A program made the translations under genes and the position numbers. The notes under the pieces were generated by a model. That model did not search any database. It had not been told where the DNA came from and saw only the letters and a program-made list of their open reading frames with translations. Positions 47,260 through 59,430 of a DNA stretch of 64,000 bases are shown here, piece by piece; position 1 is the first letter of the stretch; every line of letters begins with the position of its first letter. Origin of the DNA: Glandiceps talaboti (Eukaryota; Hemichordata; Enteropneusta; Spengelidae); NCBI RefSeq assembly GCF_964340395.1, contig NC_135551.1, forward strand, positions 27,389,380 to 27,453,379, read 5' to 3'.

Positions 47260-48060
47260 AAGCTTTGACCTTGACCAACATTTTCGAGGTCTAAGAGCTG
47301 AAATTTGTCTTTCTACCATAACTCAAGAAGTTGAATACACAGACTACATTCAAGTGTCTACACCCATGTAAGGCGTAAAAAAATTGTGTGGTTCCGATTA
47401 CATTCAATTTTAAAATAGGTGGGGTAGGTAGATTTTATTTTATTACATTTTTTTTTACAGTGAGTGTCTAGTTCAGGTTTTCCATTGTTTTCCAAATGGT
47501 CTCTGTGTTGTTTATTTCTTCCCATCAGATGTACAGCCATTACAGATTGAAAGAATAGTTTTATATTGTCCTTTTTAAAGTTGATGTCAGTTTCTGCACC
47601 CACTATTTCTTGCGAGACTTCATGATTTTCGTGAATTATTATTATTTTTCTCGAATATATATAAAAAAGGTTTAGGGTCGACATGAAAACTAGGTGGGGT
47701 CGGGTAACCGGAACCAAACTTATTTTATTTGGCCTAATCAAAGGGAATCTTTCTTTTCATACTTTGACATTTGACCTTGACTGCCAGTGTCAAGGTTTAT
47801 TAACAAATTGCTCAATAAGTTTTGTATCGAGAGACACCACTGAAGTATCTGCACCTATATCTATAACGGTAAGCTTTCAGCTGGACACTAAAGCTTTGAC
47901 CTTGACTGCCATATTCAAGGTCAAGTTGTAAATTGTTCAACAACTTTAGAAGTTTTATACAGACAGACACCATTAAAATATGTACTCCCACATTGTTAGA
48001 GGTAAGTTTACTGTTCTGGCAAACTTTTGACCTTGACCTTTATCTTTAAGTTGAGGCCTA
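47260..48060. repeat. TGACCTTGACC-bearing ~115 bp tandem repeat, split by an insertion
   Basis: Units share TTTGACCTTGAC(C/T)G, then ...AAGGT(C)AA.TT, CAA.AACTTTAGAAGTT(TTATAC), A.AGACACCA.T.AA.T.T and ...AGGTAAG. Units begin near 47264, 47762, 47893 and 48025. The element at 47370-47745 lies between the first unit and the rest. TGACCTTGACC contains overlapping AGGTCA nuclear-receptor half sites (extended TCAAGGTCA type). Confidence 0.65.
47370..47745 (+). mobile_element. Dispersed element, forward copy
   Basis: It is the homologue of 42575-42860 in the opposite orientation. It ends with AGGTGGGGTCGGGTAACCGG and TTTATTTGGCCTAATCAA. Related pieces occur at about 54325-54370 (AACCCGACTGGACCTCG, CCGACCCTACACTTTTTT) and 54629-54646 (TTTATTTGGCCTAATCAA). 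There is no long coding frame, so it looks non-autonomous. Confidence 0.7.
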
Positions 48061-48064
48061 TATC

Positions 48065-48144
48065 TTCTATGGCTTGTTCTTTTTTTATTCCGCAAGGAAG
48101 AGATGTATTTAGTGGGTGAAAGGCTGTGTGTGTGTCTGTCTCCG

Positions 48145-48199
<55 letters not shown>

Positions 48200-48535
48200 G
48201 TCATCGTTTTCTCCATAACGGTTGGCTCAATTCAAAACGAAATTTTGAAGACGTATTCCGTAATGGCAAGACCTGGTTAAGTTTTGGTAAAACGCCTGTC
48301 AATATTAACAAACAATTTACGTAATTAATGGTTTTCGGGAATTAGGCTATATCTCAAGAATGCATGCTTTAAATTCATTGTAATTTGGTACATACATTTG
48401 CCATACCAAAGCGCACCTGTCCTGAAAATATTATTGATGTAGCTTTTAGTTTTAATAAGTTATTGGCCTATTTTTGTAGGCCACTAAAAAGGAAAAAAAA
48501 TAGTTTCTCGTAAGGAAATGTCATCTAAAGTGGTG
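48065..48535. mobile_element. Dispersed repeat A with (TCTG)n
   Basis: A (TCTG)n tract at about 48134-48200 is followed by sequence related to the element at 49608-50200 (blocks such as ATTTGGTACATACAT and CTATTTTTGTAGG). The two are diverged members of one repeat family, each carrying its own tetranucleotide microsatellite near one end. Confidence 0.5.
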
Positions 48536-49600
48536 CGACGATGTGATTATTTTTTTTTATATTCTCACCAAATGTTAATCTACTTATCATTGCAGTTACT
48601 GTTCTTTTTATTTAGTACTTTACAGCAAGTGTGTATGTGGGGCAGATGTCATAGGCTAGTTCATGATTAGTTTTGCAGTTGTCTTCACTGGTGGCAATTA
48701 ATGTAGGGAGAGTTACTTTTTTGTATTCCCTTTCATCTGCAGACTGATTTGGTTGGACAAACCGTGTAGGGTCTATGGACAAACATGAAAAAAAATTTAC
48801 CGTGGGAAGGGGGGTACTTAAGTGATGGGCGCTGACCAGAAACATTTTGGGGGAACCTTTAAAACTCTTTCTAGGGTGAGTGCTATGCTACAATATTCTT
48901 TACAGGTTCACATTACATGACTGTTGTCGTTGGCCAGGAGATCACTAACAGCAATGGGCAAATAGCAATCAATGAGAAAAAATAACTTATTGCATATGTT
49001 CTGTTGTTGACAGTCTCAAAACTTTGCCCTTACGGAAGGCATTCAGTTTAAATCTGGTTGATTATGATCAAGTCATTGATAATATGTATCAATTATACAC
49101 TATTTAGTTGAAATGACATTAATGGATGGAAATTTACTGGTAACCTGATGGGTCACAGCTCTATGCCAATCAACAGACTGCAAATGACAAGGATACTTGT
49201 CAAGTCAACTTTAATCAATGTCAATAAAGTCATCAGTTATGTATTAACATGTATGTACATCTCAGGTACATACCATTCTCACACATTGAATCATCAGATA
49301 TATGTAAACTTATTTCACTTTGTAGAAGAGAAATCGATACTGAAATTGATCTGTTTCTAGCCTGTTTACGGCCTCGATTTATGGTGCTAGTGGTACTCTG
49401 TTCGCCTCTCATACCACTTATGAGAGATAAAATAGATTATGTTGAGGTTGGCACTTTGATTCTGTGAGTAACCTATTGATTTTCTCTATGTTTGTTTAAT
49501 ATACAGATTAACAAAACTATTGTACTGTGAACTCATTTCGATAAAGTCCAACTGGTAACTGGAATGTCTAAGAAAGAGTACACAGTACAACATATCTATT
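48536..49600. other. No gene seen
   Basis: Short open frames only. It contains the third GTGTAGGGTCTATG motif (48764-48777). Confidence 0.4.
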
Positions 49601-49607
49601 TCAATTA

Positions 49608-50200
49608 ATGTATGTATGTATGTATGTATGTATGTATGTATGTATGTGTGTATGTGTATGTGTGTGTATGTCACTGTCTGTCTGTCTCTCAGTGGATGGG
49701 CAAGACTCAATATCTTAAAAACCGTTGCATCAATTTGAATGAAACCTTATACATTTCTTCCTTATGAAGAACAGGTTAGGTTGTGACAGACATCATATGA
49801 ATAATAATTTTTGGTGGTAAATTAGGCTGTATGCTAAGAGTGTAATGTTAAAAAAAATCATACAATATAATATTTGGTATTGGTACCTGTCTACATCTTG
49901 GATCTGCTATTGCTTTGCTTTAGATGATGAAGTATGGAGAGGAATCACATCACATACCCACAACGTAGACAGGCTGTGATAACAACAGGCACATATTCTA
50001 AAAAAAAACTTATAAGCGTAACTTTTAATTTTAATGGCTTCTTTGCATAATTGATATTTCCTGTAATTTGGCAATAGCAGAATATATTATTCGGAGAATT
50101 CAAGCTTCAAATGTCATGTGATTTGATACATATACATCAGTGATAACAAAGCACAGTCATTGTCATTTGCATAATTAGCTATTTTTGTAGGGCGGTTAAA
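49608..50200. mobile_element. Dispersed repeat B with (TATG)n
   Basis: (TATG)n and TG-rich DNA at 49608-49680 precede sequence related to 48065-48535 (AATTTGAATGAAACCTTATAC-type and CTATTTTTGTAGGGCGG blocks). Confidence 0.5.
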
Positions 50201-50611
50201 GGTTGTATGTCCATCCTCTGACAAATCTTTGCCTGATTTCACACATTTTTCGTCTCATTTATCCAGCCATGTCCATGCGGGTTTTCACCTTTGCCAAACC
50301 TAGAGGACTTGTATTAATAGCAAAGGGCAACGATCCTGTTATCTGACCAATTTTGGCTGAGTCATGTACCTTGGTACCTGGAATATCATATCAATCATTA
50401 CATGTATGTATCGCTCATGTGATAACATTTAATAATAAACCTATTAATTAAATTATCACAAACTTAATTAATAGGGCGTGACTATACCATGCTGTGGCTA
50501 TCACAGAAAGTACATGTGTACTAAATGTATGTGTAGTTTGTTCCTACAATTTGTATGAGTGTCGAGCCATTGGTGTAATACTGAAATACTATAGCTCTGT
50601 AGTATTCAAGA
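50201..50611 (+). other. Upstream region of copy B
   Basis: No exon. The short segment 50609-50647 is about 82% identical to 38119-38157 upstream of copy A, so the duplicated unit includes some 5' non-coding sequence. No clear TATA box was found. Confidence 0.4.
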
Positions 50612-50647
50612 TATCGTACCGGTGGAATCTGAGGATAGATTCGTACC

Positions 50648-53284
50648 ATGCTGTCTGTGCTACTGTTCACCTACCTAGCATGTATAACGACCGTTGAAGT
50701 CGTTGGTACCATCAGTGAGGGCATAATACTTGATGGAAACCATCGGTACAGTTTTAAATGTGATAATACAAGTATTGAGCTGTATACCGAGAAAAAGCTG
50801 ACAGCATTGGTTGAAGAATTCAGCGAGTATGTTGAAAATGGTGCCAACTATTTGAACATAAAGTTAGACATACCAGACTACGATGGATTGAATCCTCTGT
50901 TGTACAATACATCACAGGTATTCGGTCTATGGCATTTAGAGTGGTATAGCGATAAGTATGGAGAGACTCTCACATTGATGCCACCATCGACTCGCTATTA
51001 TTCATGTGGAATGCTCTACTTGAAAGCAAAGCACATGACGATAAAGTTTGATATAACGGACGTTAACGAGACTACCTCCCGAGACATTGCCTACATTAAT
51101 GAAATGTGTAAACGTGATCTTGTCATGGACTTTGGTGGACAACTTGTGTCGAATGCATCAGCTCGTTCTTCTGAGTATGCCAGAAGAAGTAACAGCCACC
51201 TCTGTTACAGACATGTCCAACAGTCAAATCGCATTTCACCAACGTGCAGCCTTTGTACATCTGATAACAAATGCATTGATGATTCAAAACCACCCAGTAG
51301 GATTATGACAGAAAATGCAGCATTGAGAGTATTCCAAATTTTACTGATAATTGTTTTGTTAGTTGTTATTTTTGTAAAGGTGCCTTTCTTCTTCTGGCGT
51401 TTGTATCCGGATGATCCAGTCACACGTCAAAAAAAGTTTGAAGACAATGCTGGAAAAGAAATATGTGTCAACCATAAACTTATAGGCATTCGTCAGGTAC
51501 CAGTTACCTTCGGAAATGTTAACTCCTTCAAGTTCAAGTTTGACAAAGCTGGAACTGGAAAAGGAAACGATTCAAGCACTTGCTGCAAAATGATAAAGTA
51601 CGTTATGTTATATTGGGTATTTCCTGCCTTAGTTTGCATTGCCAATGTCATAGTTCTTTTAGCATTGTATAACACTTCAGATAGAAAGACAGAACTTCGT
51701 GCCTGGGAAGATTATAATAAAAAGACAGCCTCATTTCCCAATTATTTTACTTTTTTGAGATATTCATGTATACTTACTTTGAATATAATCACTATTGTCA
51801 CTGTTATTTTGTATTTGATTTTCCTAATAATATATTTCTGTAAGTTTATGCCGAAAACATCGCCAATTGTTTGTGTAAGATACTATCCTACAGACCCTGC
51901 CCAGACTAATAAGTGTATAAAATGTAACAATTTTATATATTATTCAAAAAGTAACATGTATGAACAGTTCCTTTTAAATGATGATAGATGCTGGGAGGGG
52001 AATCCATGTATATTTCAAAGCTTTACCAATTTTCAACTTGATTTAATAGAGCATCAATGTAAAATTTTTGCAAATGGTGATAAGGGTTTATGGCCATGTG
52101 TACACAAAGTATGGCCGTTGTCAATTGTCTTATTACCAGTTTTTGTTCTATGTCTTCCCATCATTAATTTTAAAAAGTCGGTATCAAAAGTATATAAGGA
52201 CGTCGACTTTCCCATCTGTTTGTCAATTATTTTGTACATCTTCATATTTTTTGTTCTCTTTGTAGACTTGATTGCAATATCACAGTTCTGTGCATTAACA
52301 TTAGCAGGTGTTGTACTCAACATTGATATATCAAGTCAAATTATTATGGTATTAGTAATCGCAATCGTCTACGTTTTCGGAATACATAACGAGTTCAAAG
52401 ATCACTACAAAACCTTAACAGAAGTAATCATTGAGGTTTGTCATCAGTTAGATGATAAACAGAGGTTTCCCGAATATGCAAATAGATTTATGAAATACAA
52501 AACTGACTCGAATCCAACAGAAACTAAAAAGTCACAGCAGGAGAGAAGGTCAGACAATGTTCGCTTTGAGTCAGGTAGAGAGGAGATAACACATACAGTT
52601 GGAACGGGAAAAGAGCCAGATTTAGAAAAGGTGGCAACTACTAGTACTGACAACGAAACAGAGACAGAGAGGCAGACAGTTCATGATCAGGACACAAAGC
52701 CAGACCAGATGCCAACCCATGGTCCAGAAATTGATACAGTTATGGAGACAGTTCATAACCAGGACTCAGAGACAGATGGGGTGACAAATGAATCAGACAA
52801 GGTGACAACTGATGAACAGGAGACTAGTGGAGTGGTGGCACATGAACATGCATCGGTGTCAGACAAGGCGACAACTAATGGTCGTATACTGCTGTATAGA
52901 AATGTACCATTCATAGGGTCCAAAACCTGGCAAGATTGTATATCTAAAGATCTGTTTAGTTTCATCTGTACAAAATTATCTCCAGTTCGAATAAAATTTA
53001 TGAGAGCTATCCTACAATTGGTAGTTATAATTTTATTCATTGTATTAGTATTTCTGATCATACAGGGTTTTAGTTCAAATGCTGTAATAAAAGTCACATT
53101 GACAGGACTTTTTGGGCTAGTACCAAAAGTTTTGGATGAAATTAAAAAAAAGTCTGACGGAGGAAATAAGGCTCTCCAACGTACCCAACTACAACATGAA
53201 ATTAGGCCTTTGATAGTCATGTTTTTAAACACACCAAACAGTTCAGATCCAAACACATGTTCAGATCCTGAAACGCTGTGTTAA
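50648..53284 (+). CDS. Intronless multi-pass membrane protein, copy B (878 aa)
   Basis: This is a paralogue of 38158-40740 with the same plan. A signal peptide (MLSVLLFTYLACITTVEVVG) is followed by a Cys-containing ectodomain with LYTEK, GANYLNIKLDIPDY and LCYRHV..S.RISP.CSLC blocks. Hydrophobic segments are about 226-249, 317-341, 371-397, 488-507, 521-540, 542-559, 563-580, 787-806 and 808-829. The cytosolic loop (~581-786) is longer than in copy A and has Thr/Asp/Glu repeats, ending in the shared GRILLYRNVPFIGSKTWQDC block. The ectodomain carries a short insertion around residues 136-143 relative to copy A. The family is not recognised and the function is unknown. It lies outside PFN4, 6.3 kb past its last exon. 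Confidence 0.88.
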   Translation: MLSVLLFTYLACITTVEVVGTISEGIILDGNHRYSFKCDNTSIELYTEKKLTALVEEFSEYVENGANYLNIKLDIPDYDGLNPLLYNTSQVFGLWHLEWYSDKYGETLTLMPPSTRYYSCGMLYLKAKHMTIKFDITDVNETTSRDIAYINEMCKRDLVMDFGGQLVSNASARSSEYARRSNSHLCYRHVQQSNRISPTCSLCTSDNKCIDDSKPPSRIMTENAALRVFQILLIIVLLVVIFVKVPFFFWRLYPDDPVTRQKKFEDNAGKEICVNHKLIGIRQVPVTFGNVNSFKFKFDKAGTGKGNDSSTCCKMIKYVMLYWVFPALVCIANVIVLLALYNTSDRKTELRAWEDYNKKTASFPNYFTFLRYSCILTLNIITIVTVILYLIFLIIYFCKFMPKTSPIVCVRYYPTDPAQTNKCIKCNNFIYYSKSNMYEQFLLNDDRCWEGNPCIFQSFTNFQLDLIEHQCKIFANGDKGLWPCVHKVWPLSIVLLPVFVLCLPIINFKKSVSKVYKDVDFPICLSIILYIFIFFVLFVDLIAISQFCALTLAGVVLNIDISSQIIMVLVIAIVYVFGIHNEFKDHYKTLTEVIIEVCHQLDDKQRFPEYANRFMKYKTDSNPTETKKSQQERRSDNVRFESGREEITHTVGTGKEPDLEKVATTSTDNETETERQTVHDQDTKPDQMPTHGPEIDTVMETVHNQDSETDGVTNESDKVTTDEQETSGVVAHEHASVSDKATTNGRILLYRNVPFIGSKTWQDCISKDLFSFICTKLSPVRIKFMRAILQLVVIILFIVLVFLIIQGFSSNAVIKVTLTGLFGLVPKVLDEIKKKSDGGNKALQRTQLQHEIRPLIVMFLNTPNSSDPNTCSDPETLC

Positions 53285-53409
53285 GCGACAATTGGTAAGC
53301 TCACATATTCATGACAAAGCATGAACTAATTTGTGTTTCCAGTCAATTTTTGTTTTTGTTTACTTTCTTTCTTTACAAAAATGTTTTTGTCTCCTACAAG
53401 GTTTCATGT

Positions 53410-53415
53410 AATAAA
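53410..53415 (+). terminator. Poly(A) signal of copy B
   Basis: AATAAA lies about 126 nt after the stop and is followed by a GT/T-rich element (TATGTTGTGTTTTTTTC). This fits a cleavage region. Confidence 0.65.
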
Positions 53416-53449
53416 GTGATGATTTGAAAATATGTTGTGTTTTTTTCTA

Positions 53450-54600
53450 AATCAGTTTTAACTTGTTCTAATTCTTTTCTAGGTTTTAATAGACCAGCTT
53501 TACACTATAACTACATTATTAATTATCTATGAGTTATTTCTGCTGAGTGTCCTCAACCGTTAACCCTTCCTCGTCCCACTCACCATGTAATTAGTAGATC
53601 CCATGTGCTATATGTTTTCTCTGTGTGGGACTAATTACATGTTGAGTGTGACGACGAAGGGTCAACGGCATATCTTTAGAATGTAATATTTTGATCATAT
53701 GTTACCTTGGTCTATTGAATTGAACCGTATTCCCTTTTATAGTTTTGTAAGGTTAAATAGCTTTCAATAGGAAAATATATTTAGAATAGTTTTACCATTG
53801 AAAGACGATTATTATGAATTGAATTGGTTTTGTATCTTATCCTGTCTGTTCTTTTTGCAGTAATTTGATTATTTGTGTATGACTTTTAAATCATAGAAAA
53901 TATAGATTATGTAATGAATAATACATGTAGCTTAAATTTGATGTCAAATAAAAAACACATCTTTTCTTCAAATTTAAAACTGTCTGCTTTGTGATTACTA
54001 AAAGTAACATTAAAACATTAGGGAACTTGCAATCCAGACTGAGCATGCTCAGATGCAAAGGACTATGGGATTATCTGTGGTTATTGTAAAACCTAATCTA
54101 GAGCTACTGATAAAATATACCTCCCACAATGGTCAGGGTAAATATGAATTGATTATTTGTGGTTAAAATGTATCAACATTGTTTACAACACTAATTGACT
54201 AGTATTTTATTATCACATTTCCCATGATGCAACATTAAACATGGCGGATTTACAAGAAGGAGCCCATTGCAGTAGCTTCCCCTTTGTGGGGGGGGGAGGA
54301 GAGCTTAAAAATAGTGTTAGCAATAACCCGACTGGACCTCGTTTAAGCTGCCGACCCTACACTTTTTTACAGGCAAAAATGTAAAATTATGACAGTTTGC
54401 AAAATCAAGCCAATTCCTATCACAGACGCACTGTAGTGTTTACACGTTGCCAATTTTTTAAAAATCATGTTCACATATGAAGAACCAGCATTATTTTTGG
54501 TGCTCATGTAATTTTTACTGAATGGCATTTATTTGTTGCCACCAATTTCTTTTAAATCGTGTCTCCATTCAGTCACATAGAAGTAAAATATTTCTTTATT
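53450..54600. other. No confirmed gene; foldback and repeat fragments
   Basis: It contains the foldback at 53555-53669. A GGCGG-context ATG at about 54242 opens 47 codons (MADLQEGAHCSSFPFV...) but runs into dispersed-repeat sequence, so I do not call it. Confidence 0.4.
53555..53669. mobile_element. Small foldback element
   Basis: The left arm AACCGTTAACCCTTCCTCG..ACTCACCATGTAATTAGT pairs with the right arm ACTAATTACATGTTGAGTGTGACGACGAAGGGTCAACGG. Arms are about 45 bp. Confidence 0.7.
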
Positions 54601-54679
54601 GGGAGTGTGTCTTCTGTGAAGACTTGCTTTATTTGGCCTAATCAAGCTTTTACAATATGTGCCACCTTATCTGTAGAAT

Positions 54680-54937
54680 ACTTTGACATCACATCTCTGA
54701 ACTTCTTCATTCGACAGTTTTAAAGTGGTTTGAAAACTCATCTTTTTAGGTCTTTTTATCAGTAAGCTCTTAGTAAATGTGTACCTTTGTACTAGTGTTT
54801 TTATTTAATATCGGGAAATTTCAAGTTTTTGAATGGTGCATTTTTGTTGTCATTTTTCTTATTGCTGTCTGTTGTACAGTGCATTGTGATTATTTTAATG
54901 TAATGCACTTTATAAGAAATAAAGATTACTAAAGTGG
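54680..54937 (+). mobile_element. Decayed LINE 3' end
   Basis: On the plus strand TSSFDSFK is followed, after a one-base frameshift, by SGLKTHLFRSFYQ. This is the conserved C-terminal F-K-x-x-L-K-T-H-L-F motif of non-LTR retrotransposon ORF2. The 3' UTR then ends in GTAATGCACTTTATAAG and AATAAAGATTACTAAAG. It differs from the LINE at 5.1-5.6 kb in sequence and tail, so it is a different lineage. Confidence 0.6.
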
Positions 54938-55797
54938 CACAAGCTGAGTTTATAAAAGTTTTACTCAAATGAAAATACTTTCAATTTAACTATTCCTAGT
55001 ATAATGTTATGTCAATGCATGCCTTCTATGCCATTATAATTAGTGTTCTGGCATTGTTAGAACTGTTGATAGCATAGTATGGAGTTCCTGTACATTTGTT
55101 GATACATATGATAAATTACGTCATTGGATTGTTTATAAGTTAGATCCTAATACCAGGTTTGAGTTCAGTTAATTACAAGTGATAGTTAAGTATACATCAG
55201 TCAGTAGAATACAGTGAGTGTCTTTTAATCTGCAGATAAAAATGACATCCCCAAAACCTATAAACTCAGCTTGTGCCCCTTTAAGATCAAAATATTGTGT
55301 CTTACCATATCCACTATAAAATTAACAAAGACAACAGATTTCTTGTCATCGGAAATTACAAACTTTATTTTTTGTAAATTCTTCAATATCTAAACTAAGA
55401 GATTGCTAATGTAAAATTGAATACATCATTTTCTGAACCTAACTCTAAATCACTTCATGTCTCATACAATAATCTGTGGTGGATATATATTAAAATATAA
55501 ATACACAAATATTTTTGGCAGATAACAAATTTAAAGTTTCCCACTTCTATAATCAAGACCTGTTTCAGTTCTAACATAGTTCTAATGACCATATTTCAAC
55601 AAAATTGGTATCCTGTACACACCCATTCACACAGAAAGTGGGATAACCATACAGTAAAACAATAGGGTTAAACCATATGTAAAGTGATGTGGGGTTGGAA
55701 AGCTGAAATCACATCATACATCAATAATTAAAACTAAGTCTTGGACAATGAATAGCAATTAAATATACAGTTGTATCTATCGTAGTTTCAGTTACCA

Positions 55798-55830
55798 CAT
55801 AGACCCTCCACCTATGTAGGGTCTATGGTT
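55798..55830. repeat. Hairpin with GTAGGGTCTATG motif
   Basis: TAGACCCT..ACC.TA..TGTAGGGTCTA forms a short palindrome. The right half matches motifs at 28329, 32917 and 48764. Confidence 0.5.
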
Positions 55831-57599
55831 ACCACAATCATGAAAATGGCTATAAAGACAGTTTTCTGCTGACTACAGAAAAATATGCACCATTCATCTG
55901 TAATTTCAACAAATTCTAACTTGAGACATTTTGATGTAATCCAGATTTTTTTATATATATAAAACAACACTGAAGATGCATTTTGCCCAAATCTTTGAAA
56001 ATAACAACCAGTAACTTGCAGGCTATATTTGTACAGGTAATAATTTGCATACATTTTGCTGATGGACACCTTCGTTAGAATGTTACGCAAATGATTCCCA
56101 AATTAAACACTTAGAACACAAAAATCACAATGGTGATTTCAAAGGATCCATTTTGAAAATGAAACTTGAAAACTTACTGTGAGAAGAGCAAAAATACAAA
56201 AGATCTGCCTTTATAACTAATGAAAACAAATCATATCCTACACTTGGCATAACATTGACAAAATAAATTCAACTAAATATCCAAAATATGATAACATTTC
56301 ACTTGACACCACCAATTCACTTTTAATCACGGCTAGTGGACCGACACTAGCAGAATGAAAAGAAGTCAAATATGCTGTAAAAACCATTCTCATCAGTAAA
56401 CAAAAACAGTGAATGCCAATAAACTATGTGGTGCATTATGTCAAAACATTGGGTAACAGTCCCATCTAGATTTGAGGTTATACATGTTGATATGACAGTA
56501 TATAGCGCCCTCTATCAAGAGAAGTGTTGATGATCAGACAGGACACCTTTTTTTAACCTGCCGTTAAACAGCGCCCTCTCTTGACAGGAGTGTTACAAGT
56601 TTCAAGTTACAGTATCAACAAACGATGCACAAAGCACCAATAGTATAATCTCATTACAACTATCAAAAATAGACCCTCGTTTTCTCTTTTTTTAAACAAA
56701 AAGCTTCAAAAAAGTTGCAAGAAATGTCTTAAATTGTAAACACACCATATGTGAGTTGTATGTCTATTTGAAATCACAATGCAATGACATCATTGGGGTA
56801 CTGATCCTATACAAGTCATGTCATTGACTCTCAGTTTTGTTTTATGTTTGAATTCCTGGGCAACAGTGATGACAAGATGAAAATATTACATCACACAACA
56901 TGGGCAAGTGATAACGCAATGTTCTCATATTATGGTGACAAAAACAATTCAAATGTGCCATAATTTAACAAAATTATGTAGCAAGTGCACATTTTGAATA
57001 TAAATGGTGTTAAAACATATTTGCTTTAGCTTGAAGAGAATATTTAGATTACAACTTTTTATATATTGAGTATCACGTACTTCATCATATTGAACTTCAC
57101 TCACAAGTTGTATTTGTACGGCAGTTCCAACTGAATACTGCCCTCTATGGCAAAGATAAAGGAACCACCCCTACAATGGTGCATTGTGGGTACAGAATCA
57201 CTGTGAATCTGAGAAATGAATACATGCAATAATTCTGCAAGGCTGTATCAAAACTAACAATTGTTTATCTGATCAATATTACAAATGTACATGAAAGGCA
57301 CATGTTTGTAAAAAATTGACAACATAATTACCCCAAAAAAACAATTTTCATAAGTATATTCGAAGATCACAAAAAGCACAAAAAATTTGACCCCGATCTA
57401 GCACACACATATAGAAATGAAAAGCCACTGAATACTGGTATAGCATGGTGGGATATTAAATCAGTTATATATACATGTATACACACAAGCCCGGTACAAT
57501 ACATTCAAACATTTTTTTGTTTTGGAATTTTTGCAAACACAACTGAAATAGATTCTGTAAGAAGTTCACATTTTAACTTGAAAACAAATTGAACTAAAT

Positions 57600-57950
57600 T
57601 TTGTCGGAAAATTAATATACTAGTGTGAAACAAACTGAAACATTTTCTGTGAGAAATCAACATTTTAACTTCAAAACAACTGATATACATTCTGTACTAT
57701 ATCAACATATTAACTTCATAACAACCATTGATTCATAACATCAAATAAGATGAACTGAGGGAATTATTTTGATTTAGGAGACTGAAAAAAATTGTGGATG
57801 AAATTAACATACTAGAGTGAAACAAACTTAAACATATTCTGTGAAAAATTAACGTAACTTGAAATCAACTGGTATAAATTATGTATGAAGTAATATTTTC
57901 TAAATTGTGACATACAATAATGTGAACTTATGGAATTCTTTTGATTACTA
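57600..57950. repeat. Diverged tandem duplication
   Basis: GAAA(A)TTAA.ATACTAG.GTGAAACAAACT followed by an AAACAT.TTCTGTGA block occurs near 57605 and again near 57798, with the following ~90 bp also similar. Confidence 0.6.
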
Positions 57951-59119
57951 GATCACATCAGTAAAGAAAACTACCAGTAATTTTCCTAATTTTATACCTG
58001 TACATAGAGCTAGTTATACACCAGTATGAAGCACTGTAACATGACAACTGCTATAATTAGTAATTGGGTCAAAATTTAGTTAATATGTGGTCTAAAAATA
58101 ACTGATTTCCTACTTCTATCGCAAAACTTAAAAAATGCACAGTATGAATCATAGTCTGAACTCAGTAAATAAATCTGACCATATTGATTTTAATCTTGAT
58201 CCATCTTGAAAATACAACTTTACCACACTTAAATTTCTTTATACTGCATCAGTAGTAGACTGAAAGGTTTGTCATTGTGTACATTTGTATAATCACACAT
58301 TACAATGATTGTTTAAGTTTGGTGGATGGTAACAGAAGCACAAACAACAATGAATTTTTCAGGCTACATTACTAAATATTCACTGTCCTCTGTAGGCCTT
58401 TATAGAGTAGTAAATTCTACCCATGACTGCTTGAAAACAGCTACAGTTTATGAATATTCATAAAACTATCAAGATGAGAATACTGATGTTATAGCTGTAC
58501 TTGTGCATAAATACAGTTAAGTACTATTAAAGTCCTTTGGTTCATAGTGCTTTGGTCGTGTTAGCTGTGTGAAATGCCAAAATGTCTGTGGTTTCAAGCA
58601 TATGCGAGTCCACAGTAAGGAGTAATCTGAGTGATATAGTGATATAATTGATGTGAGATTACAGACACACCTCTTTCCACAGTACCTGTTCTAGTGATAC
58701 TAATCAGGGAGTGGATGATGTGTAGTGTTGACCTTCTAATGTTGACCTGTGACCTCAACCCAAACACAAAGCATATCTGCATTTCATGTTTCTCACAGAA
58801 GCCCATCCTGTTCCGAGTAAACATGTGAATAATGTATACAAACTGCATCTCATGGACACTGAATTTTTAATGAAATTTGTTAGATCCTGACAAAATCATC
58901 ATATAGTCATGGTTTCAGTTGATAACCAATGGTATGAAGATATACAGGCAAATCAAACTGTTGACTAGTTGCAATTAATTTTCAGCTAGACACTGAGGAG
59001 GTACTAGTATGACCACTACATACACATTGGTATGTGATGTTGAAATAACTATAGCATTAGATCATAGTAAATACAACACTATACACCACAGTGGCTAGGA
59101 ATCCCTGGTATTTTTATCC

Positions 59120-59430
59120 CTTGTGTGTTTGTTATACAGGTACTGTAAACACTTTGAACACAACATGAAAGAGAAACAAAAACCCACTGTGTGTTTGTTA
59201 TTCCAGTATATAAACACTTTGAACCTAACATTAAAGTACGACAACAAAACTCCATTCCCACCTTGTCAATGCTAGTTTTAGCCTATGTGTTTGTTATTCC
59301 AATACTTTGAACACATTAAAGAAAAACAAAACTCCACTGTGTGTTTGTTATATCAATATTACCAACACTTTAAACACAACATTTAAATAAAATATGACAA
59401 TTCCACTACCACCTTGTCAGCTAATTTTGA
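59120..59430. repeat. Tandem repeat, ~4 units
   Basis: ACTGTGTGTTTGTTAT.CCA followed by TA..AACACTTTGAAC(A)CAACAT.AAA and AACAAAACTCCA recurs at about 59120, 59188, 59284 and 59336. The phrase CCACCTTGTCA appears in two of the units. Confidence 0.7.

Noticed and set aside
47683-47931. 82-codon plus-strand ORF
   Set aside because: It spans the end of a dispersed element and the TGACCTTGACC tandem repeat.
54242-54385. MADLQEGAHC... first-exon-like ORF
   Set aside because: It runs through a poly(G) tract into a dispersed-repeat copy and ends without a donor.
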